From positions 124,001 through 188,000 of the forward strand of contig NZ_VIKU02000001.1 of NCBI RefSeq assembly GCF_009371985.2: a stretch of DNA of 64,000 bases, in the 5' to 3' direction. Under the pieces are notes generated by a model. It saw only the letters and a program-made list of their open reading frames with translations. It was not told the DNA's origin and searched no databases. Positions 8,760-18,153 of this stretch are shown one piece after another. Position numbers and translations under genes: made by a program. How positions within the stretch are numbered: the first letter of the stretch is position 1; the number at the start of each line of letters is the position of its first letter. Source of the DNA: Pelagihabitans pacificus (GTDB lineage: Bacteria; Bacteroidota; Bacteroidia; Flavobacteriales; Flavobacteriaceae).

Positions 8760-9884
8760 TTATCGCAGCAACTTGGCAAAATTATAACTGGCAAAGACGA
8801 GGTTCCCATAACTGGACTTCATGGCCTCTTGCAAATTTGTGATGCCCCTTGTAATGGAACTTACATAGGTGAGTCCCAGGGCTTCCTGCTCTGCCATCGT
8901 AATATCGACCGATCCGCAGAGGGCGGCGACGGGAATATTCCTTTGCACCGCGGATTGTATCACACCGTTTATGGTTTTACCCGATAGGGTTTGTGAATCT
9001 AGCCGGCCCTCCCCGGTAATAATCCAATCAGCTCCCTCGATAACGGTATCAAAATCAGCCACTGCCTTGACCAGGTCGATGCCAGAGGTCAATTGGGCAC
9101 CTAAAAACAAATGGGCTCCCGCCCCTAAACCACCCGCAGCACCGGCTCCCTTCATTTGCTGAAGGTCGACCTTACATTGTTCCGAGACGATTTTGGCAAA
9201 ATGGCGAAGCCCCTGGTCCAAAATCGCGATCGCTTCCTCCGAGGCGCCTTTCTGTTTAGCGTATACGTGGGCCGCCCCATTGGGCCCGTACAACGGATTG
9301 GTGACGTCGCAGGCAACCTTGAAGGACACGCTATCCAAACCATCGAGTACACTGGAGGCATCAATTCTTGAGACCTTTGAAAGATTTTCTCCAACAGGTT
9401 TCAACAACGCTTCGTCCGCTGACATGAAACGGAATCCCAATGCGGTCGCCATTCCTATTCCGACATCATTGGTAGCACTACCGCCAATCCCTAAAATTAG
9501 TTCCTTAGCCCCTCGCCGTATGGCATCGGCCATCAACTCACCGGTACCCAAGGTAGTGGTATAAAGGCAATTCCGTTCCTCTTCCCCGAGCAGTTTTAGG
9601 CCCGAGGCCTCGGCCATTTCGATATAGGCGATATCCGTTTTGCCCGAATACAGATAGGATGCATCCACCGGCCGAAACAACGGGTCATGTACCTTAATCG
9701 TAATCTTTTCACCCTTTAGGTAGTGCCTTACGACTTCCATAGTACCATCACCGCCATCTGCCAGTGGCATTTTTACGATTTCTGCATGGGGAAAGATGCT
9801 CCGAAGTCCTTCGGCCACGGCATCACAAAACTCGAATCCGGTCAAAGATCCCTTAAACTTATCCGGGGCAATAACGAATTTCAT
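8760..9884 (-). CDS. glxK: glycerate kinase (GlxK family)
   Basis: ATP-dependent kinase producing phosphoglycerate from D-glycerate, cytoplasmic, 374 residues, the family's normal length. Family motifs seen are APDKFKGSLT at the start, ADGGDGT near residue 43, GIGGSATNDVG, GAGAAGGLGAG and GEGRLDSQTLSGKT. Two-domain garK/glxK-type fold. It lies alone on the minus strand between sugar-related genes, which suits a role in feeding sugar-acid breakdown products into glycolysis, but no other glycerate-pathway gene is in the window. Confidence 0.93.
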   Translation of the reverse strand: MKFVIAPDKFKGSLTGFEFCDAVAEGLRSIFPHAEIVKMPLADGGDGTMEVVRHYLKGEKITIKVHDPLFRPVDASYLYSGKTDIAYIEMAEASGLKLLGEEERNCLYTTTLGTGELMADAIRRGAKELILGIGGSATNDVGIGMATALGFRFMSADEALLKPVGENLSKVSRIDASSVLDGLDSVSFKVACDVTNPLYGPNGAAHVYAKQKGASEEAIAILDQGLRHFAKIVSEQCKVDLQQMKGAGAAGGLGAGAHLFLGAQLTSGIDLVKAVADFDTVIEGADWIITGEGRLDSQTLSGKTINGVIQSAVQRNIPVAALCGSVDITMAEQEALGLTYVSSITRGITNLQEAMKSSYGNLVFASYNFAKLLR

Positions 9885-10047
9885 GAATTCCAGTTTATGC
9901 TAAAGATAAGGCAAAGATAGCCCGAACAGCGTAAAGGGTAAACTCCGATGCACTACTAAATTTTGACGAAACCTGTTTTCTGCTTCAGATGATGTAAGAA
10001 TTTACTATCTTTAATTTCTTAAATGTCAACCCCAAAGACGTTAACCT

Positions 10048-10782
10048 ATGAGAACTGCCGCACTATTCTGCTGTCTTTCCTTGCTATGTTCATGCACCGA
10101 AACCGAGAAAAAGAAAGACCATCACATCATTGAGGTCAAAAGAGCGGAACAACCTCCTGCGCTGGACGGGCGCCCTAACGATCACATCTGGGATCAAGTG
10201 GCCTGGCATGCCATAGACCAGAACTGGATGGGCAATTCCTATACCCATGAGGATTTTAACGGTCGCTATAAACTGGCTTGGGACGCGAATGCTTTGTATC
10301 TCCTGGTCGAAGTAGTGGATGACGTTTATTATGACAAAACGAAGGATCCATTAAAATTGTATTGGGACGATGACTGTCTGGAAATATTTATGGATGGAGA
10401 CAATTCGGGCGGACTCCATCAATACAGCCATAATGCCTTTGCCTATCATGTGGCATTGGATGGTAATGTGACCGATATTTCAACCGATAAAACGGTACTA
10501 CTATTCAATGATCATATGACCATGGAATCGTTGAAGGAAGACCAGACCATGACTTGGGAAATAGCCTTGAAGGTATATCCGGGTAATTACGAGGAAGACA
10601 GCGAAAACAATGTTGAAAAGCTTTCCAAAAATAAAAAGATGGGCTTTGCCCTTGCCTATTGTGACAACGATGGGAGTTTGGAACGGGAAAATTTTATAGG
10701 GTCGGTCTTTATACCGGGAGAAGATAAAAATCAGGCTTGGATAAATGCAGATTTATTTGGGACATTGATACTTATCGAATAA
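10048..10782 (+). CDS. lipoprotein with CBM9-like sugar-binding domain
   Basis: 244 residues with a lipoprotein signal and CSC cluster at the cleavage site (LLCSC). The mature part fits the carbohydrate-binding family 9-like fold: the early PPALDGRPNDHIWDQ, then a tryptophan- and aspartate-rich core (LYWDDDCLEIFMDGDNSGG). Such proteins in Bacteroidota bind oligosaccharides at the cell surface or sit beside sugar oxidoreductases. It ends directly against the convergent operon on the other strand (stop at 10782, next gene ends at 10783), with no terminator visible between them. Confidence 0.8.
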   Translation: MRTAALFCCLSLLCSCTETEKKKDHHIIEVKRAEQPPALDGRPNDHIWDQVAWHAIDQNWMGNSYTHEDFNGRYKLAWDANALYLLVEVVDDVYYDKTKDPLKLYWDDDCLEIFMDGDNSGGLHQYSHNAFAYHVALDGNVTDISTDKTVLLFNDHMTMESLKEDQTMTWEIALKVYPGNYEEDSENNVEKLSKNKKMGFALAYCDNDGSLERENFIGSVFIPGEDKNQAWINADLFGTLILIE

Positions 10783-12270
10783 CTATTCGAATATCACATC
10801 ACTGTACTTGGAATTGATAACAATGCTCCTTCCCTTGTTTTTGTTGATATGATACCCTTTATGGACTACGGTATTTAGGTTTTTGGTCCGGTCAAGGGTA
10901 AGGTCGCTAGGGCAGACAAACTTTGAGGAGGTACTATTGACATAGATGACGAAAGGGGTCTCCGGAGTTTGGCAGTATAGCTCGGCGTTCTGTAGGGAGA
11001 TATCCATATCGTTGAAGTTTTTGGAGATATGGTTAATCCGCAACGGCCCGAATTTGTTTGTAATGTAGGCCTTTTTTAAAAGACGGTCAATTGTCACATC
11101 GGAAGAAGTGGTACTGAGCCTGAGGTCGGTCACTTCCCGTAAATCTACCCGGTCGGAATAGTCTGCCCGCAGCTGACCGTAGTTCCAATTTTGTACCGTC
11201 ACTGGGGAATAGGAGGCTACGATTGTAGTCTCCTCCCCATCAATGGTGACAGCGCTTAAACTTGAATAGGATAGGTTCGCGTTGATATTCATGGTATTTT
11301 CGGCCAATTTCACCTCCCCATGGCGCACGTTCATTTGAATTTTGGTGCCTTTGGGCATCTTAATTTTTATGGTCTTTTTCACCTTGTAGTTCTTACTTTT
11401 ACCGTCGGAAGAAAAATAAAAGATACTAGGCGCATCGTGCTGCCCATCGCTGTGGATTATGACATTTCTCTCTGCGCGGGCTTTTGCGAGTGCAGCTCTA
11501 CTTTTCTCCCTTGCCTCTACCATCTTTTCCATTGCCTCTGCTCTTTTTTCTTCCCGTAGTTGCCTGGCTTCCTCCATCTTCTCCAATCGCTCTTTACGGG
11601 CTTTCTCTCGTTTCTCTAACTGCTTTTCCTTAGCCTTGGCGCGTTCCTCTATGCGCTTGCTCCATTCCTCCAAACGCTTTTCATATTCCTTATCGAACCC
11701 TTTTGAGAATTCCTTTTGCCACTCTTTCAGATATTTTTCCCCGTCTTTTTTAAAAGCCTCATAGTCAAAATTATTTCTGGGTAACCGAGGCATTGGGGGC
11801 ATCTCCTCCACAATGGCCAAGTCGTACACAAAAGACTCCATATCCAATGAAGGCAATCCGGTAAACAAGGAGTCGGTATCGAACTTGAACTGAAAATCGT
11901 TTGCTCCATTAACGATAAATGTTTCGGGACCATGCGCGTTCCGGGCAAACAACCAGTTCTTTTCAGTTCCGGTCCTGATTTCTACTTTTTGGCTATTCCC
12001 CTTGATTTCGATGGCACCATCCTTGAAATAGCGTTCGGCTTCCTCCTCGGAAGCGCCCTCCAGTTCGATAACCGCCTCGATTTCAATTTGATTGCCGTCA
12101 GTGGTCTCAAATTCGATATCCGCATTGCTGGTATTCAAATCGATAATGGTTTCCGGGCCTGCGTTAAAGACCTCTTTATATGTTTTCGTTTGTTTTTGCC
12201 CATAGGCCGCCGTGCTGATGAAACACAGCAGCAATAGGGTCTTAAATAGTGCTTGTTGTAGTCTGTTCAT
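10783..12270 (-). CDS. secreted coiled-coil/beta-solenoid protein of a sigma-factor operon
   Basis: 495 residues with a signal peptide (residues 1-24). Residues 25-165 and 275-495 are beta-rich with repeated short strands, like the DUF4097 adhesin-type fold. Between them, residues about 171-270 are a long highly charged helix rich in Glu, Lys and Arg, almost certainly a coiled coil. It overlaps the upstream gene by 29 bases and is the last gene of an operon with an ECF sigma factor and a single-pass membrane protein. Its place suggests an envelope component produced or monitored by that sigma factor. Function unknown. Confidence 0.75.
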   Translation of the reverse strand: MNRLQQALFKTLLLLCFISTAAYGQKQTKTYKEVFNAGPETIIDLNTSNADIEFETTDGNQIEIEAVIELEGASEEEAERYFKDGAIEIKGNSQKVEIRTGTEKNWLFARNAHGPETFIVNGANDFQFKFDTDSLFTGLPSLDMESFVYDLAIVEEMPPMPRLPRNNFDYEAFKKDGEKYLKEWQKEFSKGFDKEYEKRLEEWSKRIEERAKAKEKQLEKREKARKERLEKMEEARQLREEKRAEAMEKMVEAREKSRAALAKARAERNVIIHSDGQHDAPSIFYFSSDGKSKNYKVKKTIKIKMPKGTKIQMNVRHGEVKLAENTMNINANLSYSSLSAVTIDGEETTIVASYSPVTVQNWNYGQLRADYSDRVDLREVTDLRLSTTSSDVTIDRLLKKAYITNKFGPLRINHISKNFNDMDISLQNAELYCQTPETPFVIYVNSTSSKFVCPSDLTLDRTKNLNTVVHKGYHINKNKGRSIVINSKYSDVIFE

Positions 12271-12838
12271 TTTTTGATGTTTTTAATTCGTTCAACTTTG
12301 TTTTTAATCGTTGCAATAGCTGTAAGCGAAGTTGCAAGTTTTTGATTTGGGCATTAATCGTCTGGTCATTGGGGCCTATGGTGTTCAATTCGGTATTGAG
12401 CCTTTCGTACTCGGTATTCAATTCGGATAATTGCTCCATAAAACTGTCGACCAAGCTTTTGTTATCTTCGGAGACCTCTAATTTGGCGAGCGTTAGGTTG
12501 ATATTGGCCACGTAGTAATCCTCTACCTTTTTCAGGTCGGGGGATAAATCGCCCAGCGAAAGGGATTTTGGTGATTTTTCTTCTTTGTCCATATCAACCA
12601 CAGTGGTAGGCACGGAACCTTCGGTAGCCGTATTTCCAGAAAAAAAATAGAATCCCAAAGCTACCAAAACCGCTACCGCGGCGGCAATTTGAAAGATGGG
12701 GAACCCTTTCTTTTTACCTGGGGGCATCGCACCCTCGAGTCGTTCCGCAAATCGTTTTTCATGGCCTTTTCGCAGGATGTACCTTGTTTGGTCTTTTTCC
12801 CTGTCTTCCTTGAATAACTCCCTAAGATCCCGTGCCAT
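12242..12838 (-). CDS. single-pass membrane protein, likely anti-sigma factor
   Basis: 198 residues: a charged cytoplasmic N-terminus (1-46, with HEKRFAERLE), one membrane segment about 48-66 (FQIAAAVAVLVALGFYFF), then an outer part that is mostly helical with a probable coiled coil (105-185). It overlaps the sigma factor gene by 17 bases, which suggests translational coupling. That arrangement and topology are typical of anti-sigma factors in this phylum, although no zinc-binding HxxxCxxC motif is present. The outer coiled coil could contact the coiled coil of the next gene's product. Confidence 0.75.
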   Translation of the reverse strand: MARDLRELFKEDREKDQTRYILRKGHEKRFAERLEGAMPPGKKKGFPIFQIAAAVAVLVALGFYFFSGNTATEGSVPTTVVDMDKEEKSPKSLSLGDLSPDLKKVEDYYVANINLTLAKLEVSEDNKSLVDSFMEQLSELNTEYERLNTELNTIGPNDQTINAQIKNLQLRLQLLQRLKTKLNELKTSKNEQTTTSTI

Positions 12839-13364
12839 ATGCTTTCTCCTTTAAAATATTCCTTAAAAAACCTTTCCCGCGTAATAGCCTTGTCCTACAA
12901 GTATTGGCGGTAATTCCCAAAATCCCCGAAATCTCTTCGTGATCATATCCCTCCATCAAGTATAGTTGTACCACAAACTTGTATTTGTCCGGTAGCGCTG
13001 CTATGGCTTGCTTCACTTCATCAACGGTCGTCTCTTCTTCGACAGTCCAATCATCATCTTCAACCAGCTGCATATAGTTTTCGTCCAGTGCCACCAAACG
13101 CTCTTTCCTGGACTTCAAAAAATCAATACATCGATTCACTACTATTCTCTTCAGCCAGGCCCCAAAGGTGACCTCTCCCTTAAATTGATGTATTTTCTCA
13201 AACGCCTTGATAAAGGATTCCTGCAAAACATCCTCCGCGTCATCCTCATTCTTCAAAAAGCGCATGGCTACGCAAAACATACCATCACAATATTGTTTGT
13301 AAAGCTTTAATTGGGCTTTACGGTCGTTCTGTTTGCATTTAGTTACCAGATCGATCTGAAACAT
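12822..13364 (-). CDS. ECF RNA polymerase sigma factor
   Basis: 180 residues, normal for an ECF sigma factor. Region 2 includes DAEDVLQESFIKAFEKIHQF and GAWLKRIVVNRCID. Region 4 includes EEISGILGITANTCRTRLLRGKGFLR, the DNA-binding helix-turn-helix. It is first in a three-gene operon and is divergent from the aldose epimerase. The target promoters are not evident. Self-regulation is common in this family but was not shown here. Confidence 0.93.
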   Translation of the reverse strand: MFQIDLVTKCKQNDRKAQLKLYKQYCDGMFCVAMRFLKNEDDAEDVLQESFIKAFEKIHQFKGEVTFGAWLKRIVVNRCIDFLKSRKERLVALDENYMQLVEDDDWTVEEETTVDEVKQAIAALPDKYKFVVQLYLMEGYDHEEISGILGITANTCRTRLLRGKGFLRNILKEKAYGTGS

Positions 13365-13456
13365 TGGTCGGTTTCGTTGCTGTTATCTTAAGGACGGCAA
13401 AAAAAATACGATGTTGCAAAAAACAGCTATTTTTACTCAAATTTAATGCACCTAGG

Positions 13457-14362
13457 TTGAAACAGGTCACCATAAGCAATCCATTTATCACCCTAATCGT
13501 ACTCGATTACGGGGCTATTATTCAAAAGCTTTTGATTAAGGATGCCAAGGGAAACACGGTGAATGCCGTAATTGGTTTTGACTATCCCGATAAATATCTC
13601 AATGACCAGGTATTTTTGGGGGCCTGTGTGGGAAGATTCGCAGGGCGTATTTCAAAGGGTACTTTTGAACTCGATAGGGAAACCTTTTTACTATACCAGG
13701 AAAATGGCGTACACCTACATGGGGGCAAAGAAGGTTTTGGCAAAAAGTACTGGACCTTTGAAGAAGTGGACTACGGGGACACCCCCTTTGTCCGGCTATC
13801 ATATTGGAGCAAACATTTAGAGGAGGGGTATCCAGGTAATCTTAAAGTTTCGGTGACATACCGCCTAGAGAATAATAAATTATTGATTACCCATAAAGCG
13901 GTTACCGACCGAACCACCGTCGTCAATCTCACCAACCATTCCTATTTCCGTTTGGATGATGCTTCTTCGGTCAACAATTATGAGTTACAGTTAAATTGTT
14001 CCCGTTATCTCGTCCTCGACGAACAACGTCTCCCTACAGGGGAAATTGCGGAAGTAGCGGATACTCCTTATGACTTTAGAAACGGTTCGACTATCGGCAA
14101 CACCCGTCTCGACACACCCGTCATTATCGATGATAATGAAAAGGTTGCGGCGAAACTGCATTCAAAACGTTCCGGTATTTCCATGGAAGTATTGACCGAC
14201 CAGCCTGCCATGGTGGTATACACGCCTCCCAATATGCCCGCCATTTGTTTTGAGACCCAAAACTATCCCGATGCGCCAAACTTCCCAGAATTTCCTAGCT
14301 GTATCTTACGACCGGGCGAGATTTATAAAAATAAATCCCAGTTCATCTTTGACATCGAATAG
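13457..14362 (+). CDS. galM: aldose 1-epimerase (galactose mutarotase)
   Basis: Interconverts alpha and beta anomers of aldoses. Family features seen are GRFAGRISKGTF, LHGGKEGFGKKYW (catalytic-type His), NLTNHSYFRL (second His) and the late catalytic-type glutamate region. There is no ATG in frame near the front. TTG at 13457 gives MKQVTISNPF and a usual 301-residue length, and I chose it. The frame is open further upstream into the divergent sigma-factor promoter region. Start uncertain, function secure. Confidence 0.85.
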   Translation: MKQVTISNPFITLIVLDYGAIIQKLLIKDAKGNTVNAVIGFDYPDKYLNDQVFLGACVGRFAGRISKGTFELDRETFLLYQENGVHLHGGKEGFGKKYWTFEEVDYGDTPFVRLSYWSKHLEEGYPGNLKVSVTYRLENNKLLITHKAVTDRTTVVNLTNHSYFRLDDASSVNNYELQLNCSRYLVLDEQRLPTGEIAEVADTPYDFRNGSTIGNTRLDTPVIIDDNEKVAAKLHSKRSGISMEVLTDQPAMVVYTPPNMPAICFETQNYPDAPNFPEFPSCILRPGEIYKNKSQFIFDIE

Positions 14363-14485
14363 TTGGGTCATGGTAGTGCTCTTTTTTCCATTGGCGGTTT
14401 AAAAAACCACGATTCGGGCGTTTTATGGAGCTAAGGTCCTTAATCGCCACTGATTTCTTAACTTAGACCAAACAAAAGCAAACAA

Positions 14486-15046
14486 ATGAAATTTTTCAAA
14501 AAATTGGTTATTATTCTTCTGGTGCTGGGAGCCCTTGGCTATTTTGTCGGAGTGCCTTACATGCAAAGACAGACCAAAAAACACAGTCCCGAAAGAACGG
14601 CCACCTATTCCAAGAACGGCTTGGAACTATTAGTAAACTATTCGAGTCCCTCCAAAAAAGGAAGGATCATCTTTGGTAAACTCGTTCCCTATGATGTTGT
14701 TTGGCGTACCGGAGCAAACGAGCCGACGACCTTCACTACCGGTACCGATATCACCATTAAAGGTAAAAAATTACCGGCCGGCACCTACTCGTTATGGACC
14801 AAACCGAGCGCTAACCAGTGGACCGTGATGTTCAACAAAGAGGTTCCGGATTGGGGGGTAACCTTAATAAGTGGTGGAAAGGAGACCACAAGAGACCCTG
14901 ACCAAGATGTAGTTCAGGTATTTGTAAATACAAAAAAGACAACGCAACCCGTTGAGCAGTTCACCATCGATTTCGCTGAAGACGATCAATTACGGCTTGT
15001 ATTATCATGGGACGATACCGAGGTGAGCGTCCCGATCAACAAATAA
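14486..15046 (+). CDS. DUF2911 domain protein, membrane-anchored
   Basis: 186 residues. A hydrophobic segment at 5-25 (LVIILLVLGALGYFVGVPY) is a signal anchor. The rest is the DUF2911 domain, marked by VWRTGANEPTTFTTGTDI and LPAGTYSLWTKP, a widespread periplasmic domain of unknown function in Bacteroidota. The next gene, meaB, starts at or before its stop codon, so the two are probably co-transcribed. Confidence 0.88.
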   Translation: MKFFKKLVIILLVLGALGYFVGVPYMQRQTKKHSPERTATYSKNGLELLVNYSSPSKKGRIIFGKLVPYDVVWRTGANEPTTFTTGTDITIKGKKLPAGTYSLWTKPSANQWTVMFNKEVPDWGVTLISGGKETTRDPDQDVVQVFVNTKKTTQPVEQFTIDFAEDDQLRLVLSWDDTEVSVPINK

Positions 15047-15048
15047 CT

Positions 15049-16095
15049 TTGAGCACACGTAAAAACACCGACCGGTTTAATATTTCCAAGGTAAAGGAAA
15101 GTAGAAAGCCTTTACTTTCGGAGGAGGATCTATTCAATGGCATTCGCAACGGGAATAAGGCCGTGTTGGCCCAAGCCATCACCTTGGTCGAAAGCTCAAA
15201 AAAGTCGCACTGGGAGCGGGCAAACACCTTAGTTGAAAAATGCCTTGCAGCGAAGACCCGATCTATCCGTATTGGAATTACCGGAGTACCCGGAGTTGGT
15301 AAAAGTACTTTTATCGAGACGCTCGGTAAAAACCTAACCGACCGAGGTAAAAAAGTAGTGGTACTGGCCGTTGATCCCACCAGTAGTCGGAATAAAGGAA
15401 GTATCATGGGCGACAAAACCCGCATGCCCGAGCTGAGCAAAGATGCAAGAGCTTTTGTACGCCCCTCCCCTTCCGGGGACTCATTAGGTGGTGTTGCACG
15501 AAAAACAAGAGAAACGATCATCTTATGCGAGGCAGCGGGCTATGATATCATTATGGTCGAAACCGTAGGAGTGGGTCAAAGTGAAACTGCCGTTCATGGA
15601 ATGGTCGATTTCTTTTTACTGCTAAAACTGGCCGGGGCAGGGGATGAACTTCAGGGAATCAAACGCGGTATCATCGAAATGGCCGATGCGATTGTTATTA
15701 ATAAGGCGGATGGAGACAACCTAAAAAGAGCCAAACTCGCCGAAGTAGATTTTAAAAGGGCCCTGCAATTATATCCCCCAAAGGAAAATGGATGGATTCC
15801 TACCGTATCCTCCTGCTCCGCCACCGAAAACCGCGGTATACATGAACTATGGGAAATCATCGAAGACTATGTTGCGAAAGCACAAAAATCGGGTCATTTT
15901 TCAATAAAAAGGAAAATCCAGAACAAAGAGTGGTTGTTGCAGACCATAGAGGAACGGCTAAAGTTCGATTTTTATAATCATGAAGCGATAAAGTCCCAAT
16001 TGGAGGTGTTTCTTTCCAAAGTAGCGGAAAACAAGATTTCGCCCTTTAGGGCGGCAGAAGCGCTTTTGGAGCTTCAGAGAAGGAAATCGGTGTAA
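15049..16095 (+). CDS. meaB: MeaB/ArgK family GTPase, methylmalonyl-CoA mutase chaperone
   Basis: G-protein chaperone that protects and reloads adenosylcobalamin-dependent methylmalonyl-CoA mutase. From a TTG start at 15049 it has 348 residues. The Walker A motif GVPGVGKST is at 79-87, followed by VDPTSSRNKGSIMGDKTRM and the base-recognition NKADGDN. An ATG at 15007 overlaps the DUF2911 gene by 40 bases and gives an unlikely N-terminus (MGRYRGERPDQQ), so the TTG two bases after the stop is preferred. The mutase itself is not in this window. Confidence 0.92.
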   Translation: MSTRKNTDRFNISKVKESRKPLLSEEDLFNGIRNGNKAVLAQAITLVESSKKSHWERANTLVEKCLAAKTRSIRIGITGVPGVGKSTFIETLGKNLTDRGKKVVVLAVDPTSSRNKGSIMGDKTRMPELSKDARAFVRPSPSGDSLGGVARKTRETIILCEAAGYDIIMVETVGVGQSETAVHGMVDFFLLLKLAGAGDELQGIKRGIIEMADAIVINKADGDNLKRAKLAEVDFKRALQLYPPKENGWIPTVSSCSATENRGIHELWEIIEDYVAKAQKSGHFSIKRKIQNKEWLLQTIEERLKFDFYNHEAIKSQLEVFLSKVAENKISPFRAAEALLELQRRKSV

Positions 16096-16261
16096 GATGG
16101 GACACCGTTTAATTATGATAAAAAAACGAAGGAAATCCTCAAATCCAACAATAAAGCTTTCATCGACGAGGCCTGGCCTACACGGGAGGGTTGGCCCGGC
16201 CAGTAATTTTGCCATCATATTGCATCCTCATCAAAGTAGGGTGTCACTAAAATAAAAAACA

Positions 16262-16269
16262 TAACTTTG
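16262..16269 (+). promoter_or_regulatory. candidate -7 box for the GT2 gene
   Basis: TAACTTTG matches TAnnTTTG and lies 21 bases before the ATG at 16291. No good -33 TTG is seen at the usual distance. Confidence 0.35.
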
Positions 16270-16290
16270 CCCGCGTATTAAAGCCGCTTC

Positions 16291-17250
16291 ATGAACCCAG
16301 TGACCACCGACCTGTTATCGATCGTAGTTCCCCTTTTTAATGAGGAAGACAATGTGGTCTTGCTTACCCAAAAAATACATGACAGTCTCATCGGGTATCA
16401 ATATGAAATAATCTACGTCGATGATTTTTCGAAAGACCGCACCCGTAAAACAGTGAAGGACATGAACGATGCCAAGGTGCATCTCATAGAGCTTAAAAAG
16501 AACTATGGTCAGAGCCTTGCCCTGGCAGCAGGAATCGATTATGCCAATGGCGAGTATATCATTACCATGGACGGTGACCTACAAAACGATCCGAGCGATA
16601 TTCCCGATATGTTGGAATTTGCAGTGAACGACGACTATGATGTAGTGACTGGCATTCGCCAAAAGCGGAAAGATTCGTTCGTAAAAAAGATACCTTCGAA
16701 AATTGCCAATTTTCTGGTGCGTCGCGTTACCAAAATGGACATCAAGGACAATGGTTGCGCCCTGAAGGTATTCACTAAGGACATCGCTAAAGAATTGAAC
16801 CTATATGGTGAAATGCACCGTTTCATAAATCTTCTGGCCTATTTGGAAGGGGCACAAATCAAACAGGTACCCGTAAAGCATCACGCAAGGCATGCAGGGG
16901 TCTCTAAATATGGCCTGGAACGGGTTTTCAAAGTAGTAGCGGATATGATGCTATTGCTCTTCATCAGAAAGTATTTTCAACGGCCCATACACCTCTTCGG
17001 GATTTTTGGTTTCCTACTGATATTGATTGGGATTTTTATCAATATTTATTTGCTGTTCATTAAATTCTATCTGGGTCAGGATATCGGGACTAGGCCCTTG
17101 CTAATTTTTGGTCTGATGTTCATACTGGCCGGCATACAGTTATTTACCATAGGCATCGTTATGGAACTTCTGATCCGTACCTACTACGAATCCCAAAATA
17201 AACGACCCTACCGAATCAAAAAAGTGAGCGTAGGTGGCAGCATATCGTAA
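16291..17250 (+). CDS. family 2 glycosyltransferase, polyprenyl-phosphate sugar synthase type
   Basis: 319 residues, like DPM1/GtrB/ArnC enzymes that put a sugar on polyprenyl phosphate at the inner membrane. It has the N-terminal nucleotide-sugar fold (SIVVPLFNEEDNV), the metal-binding DGDLQNDP, and two C-terminal membrane helices (about 230-255 and 268-295). The next gene, a UPF0104 membrane protein, overlaps it by 17 bases. Together with the convergent GT39 and PAP2 genes this suggests a lipid-carrier sugar pathway for the envelope. Confidence 0.9.
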   Translation: MNPVTTDLLSIVVPLFNEEDNVVLLTQKIHDSLIGYQYEIIYVDDFSKDRTRKTVKDMNDAKVHLIELKKNYGQSLALAAGIDYANGEYIITMDGDLQNDPSDIPDMLEFAVNDDYDVVTGIRQKRKDSFVKKIPSKIANFLVRRVTKMDIKDNGCALKVFTKDIAKELNLYGEMHRFINLLAYLEGAQIKQVPVKHHARHAGVSKYGLERVFKVVADMMLLLFIRKYFQRPIHLFGIFGFLLILIGIFINIYLLFIKFYLGQDIGTRPLLIFGLMFILAGIQLFTIGIVMELLIRTYYESQNKRPYRIKKVSVGGSIS

Positions 17251-18118
17251 ACAACTGGTCACGGCGGCCAAGATTCTTATCAGTGTCGCCTTGCTCTACT
17301 TTATATTTACCAAAATCGATTTGATCGATGTGGTCGATGTACTCAAGAAAACCCGACCGCAGTTTTTGGCGCTGGCCCTTCTTTTCTTCGTACTTTCCAA
17401 AATCATCGCTGCTTTTCGCTTGAACCTATACCTCTATCAGCTTCAGATTTACTTAAGTCATATCAGTAATTTGAAGCTGTACCTTTTGGGGATGTTCTAC
17501 AACCTTTTTTTACCGGGGGGAATAGGGGGCGATGCATATAAGGGATATGTCATTAAACAAAAATTTAAGGTAAAGACCAAACGGGTGGTAGCGGTTTTGC
17601 TACTAGATCGCCTAAGCGGATTGTTGCTGCTATTCGTCTATGCCTGCGTATTGGCAACGCTCCTACACGACGAATCGCTGGCCAGGTTCAAACCTCTTGT
17701 AGGATTGTTGGGTTTGTTTTCTATCGTTGTTTTCTGGTGGGTAAACAAAACTTTTTTTAAAGATACACTACCTGTTTTCTGGAAATCATTCGCCTGTTCG
17801 GCATTGGTTCAGCTAGCACAATTGATAAGCGCATGGTTCATTCTAAAAGCACTTTCCATCTCTTTGCAAACGGTGGCATATCTTTTTATTTTTCTGGTTT
17901 CGTCGATGGTGTCGGTAATACCCTTGACCATAGGAGGTATCGGAAGCCGTGAGGTAACTTTCTTTTACGGAGCCCAGCTGTTCGGCTTAGCGGAAAATAC
18001 CTCCGTAGGTATTAGTATGGTTTTCTTTCTCATCACCGCCTTTGTATCGTTACTTGGAATCGGCTACCACTTTAAAAAACCGGAGTTGACCACCAAAACA
18101 AAAGAGACCGTTTCTTGA
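17234..18118 (+). CDS. UPF0104/lysylphosphatidylglycerol synthase-like membrane protein
   Basis: 294 residues, multi-spanning, starting with GTG inside the end of the GT2 gene. The hydrophobic pattern (about eight membrane helices) and GMFYNLFLPGGIGGDAYKGY and PLTIGGIGSREVTFFYG match the UPF0104 family, relatives of the flippase part of MprF. Family roles include moving modified lipids across the inner membrane. Overlap with a polyprenyl-P-sugar synthase suggests that it may flip the sugar carrier. That is inference. Confidence 0.85.
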   Translation: MAAYRKQLVTAAKILISVALLYFIFTKIDLIDVVDVLKKTRPQFLALALLFFVLSKIIAAFRLNLYLYQLQIYLSHISNLKLYLLGMFYNLFLPGGIGGDAYKGYVIKQKFKVKTKRVVAVLLLDRLSGLLLLFVYACVLATLLHDESLARFKPLVGLLGLFSIVVFWWVNKTFFKDTLPVFWKSFACSALVQLAQLISAWFILKALSISLQTVAYLFIFLVSSMVSVIPLTIGGIGSREVTFFYGAQLFGLAENTSVGISMVFFLITAFVSLLGIGYHFKKPELTTKTKETVS

Positions 18119-18153
18119 AGGACCACTAAGTCGCACCGGAATTTGATAATTGA

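Noticed and set aside
16173-16203. CTGGCC...GGCCAG hairpin after meaB
   Set aside because: The loop is 19 bases and no good T run follows (TAATTTT), so a terminator call is not justified.
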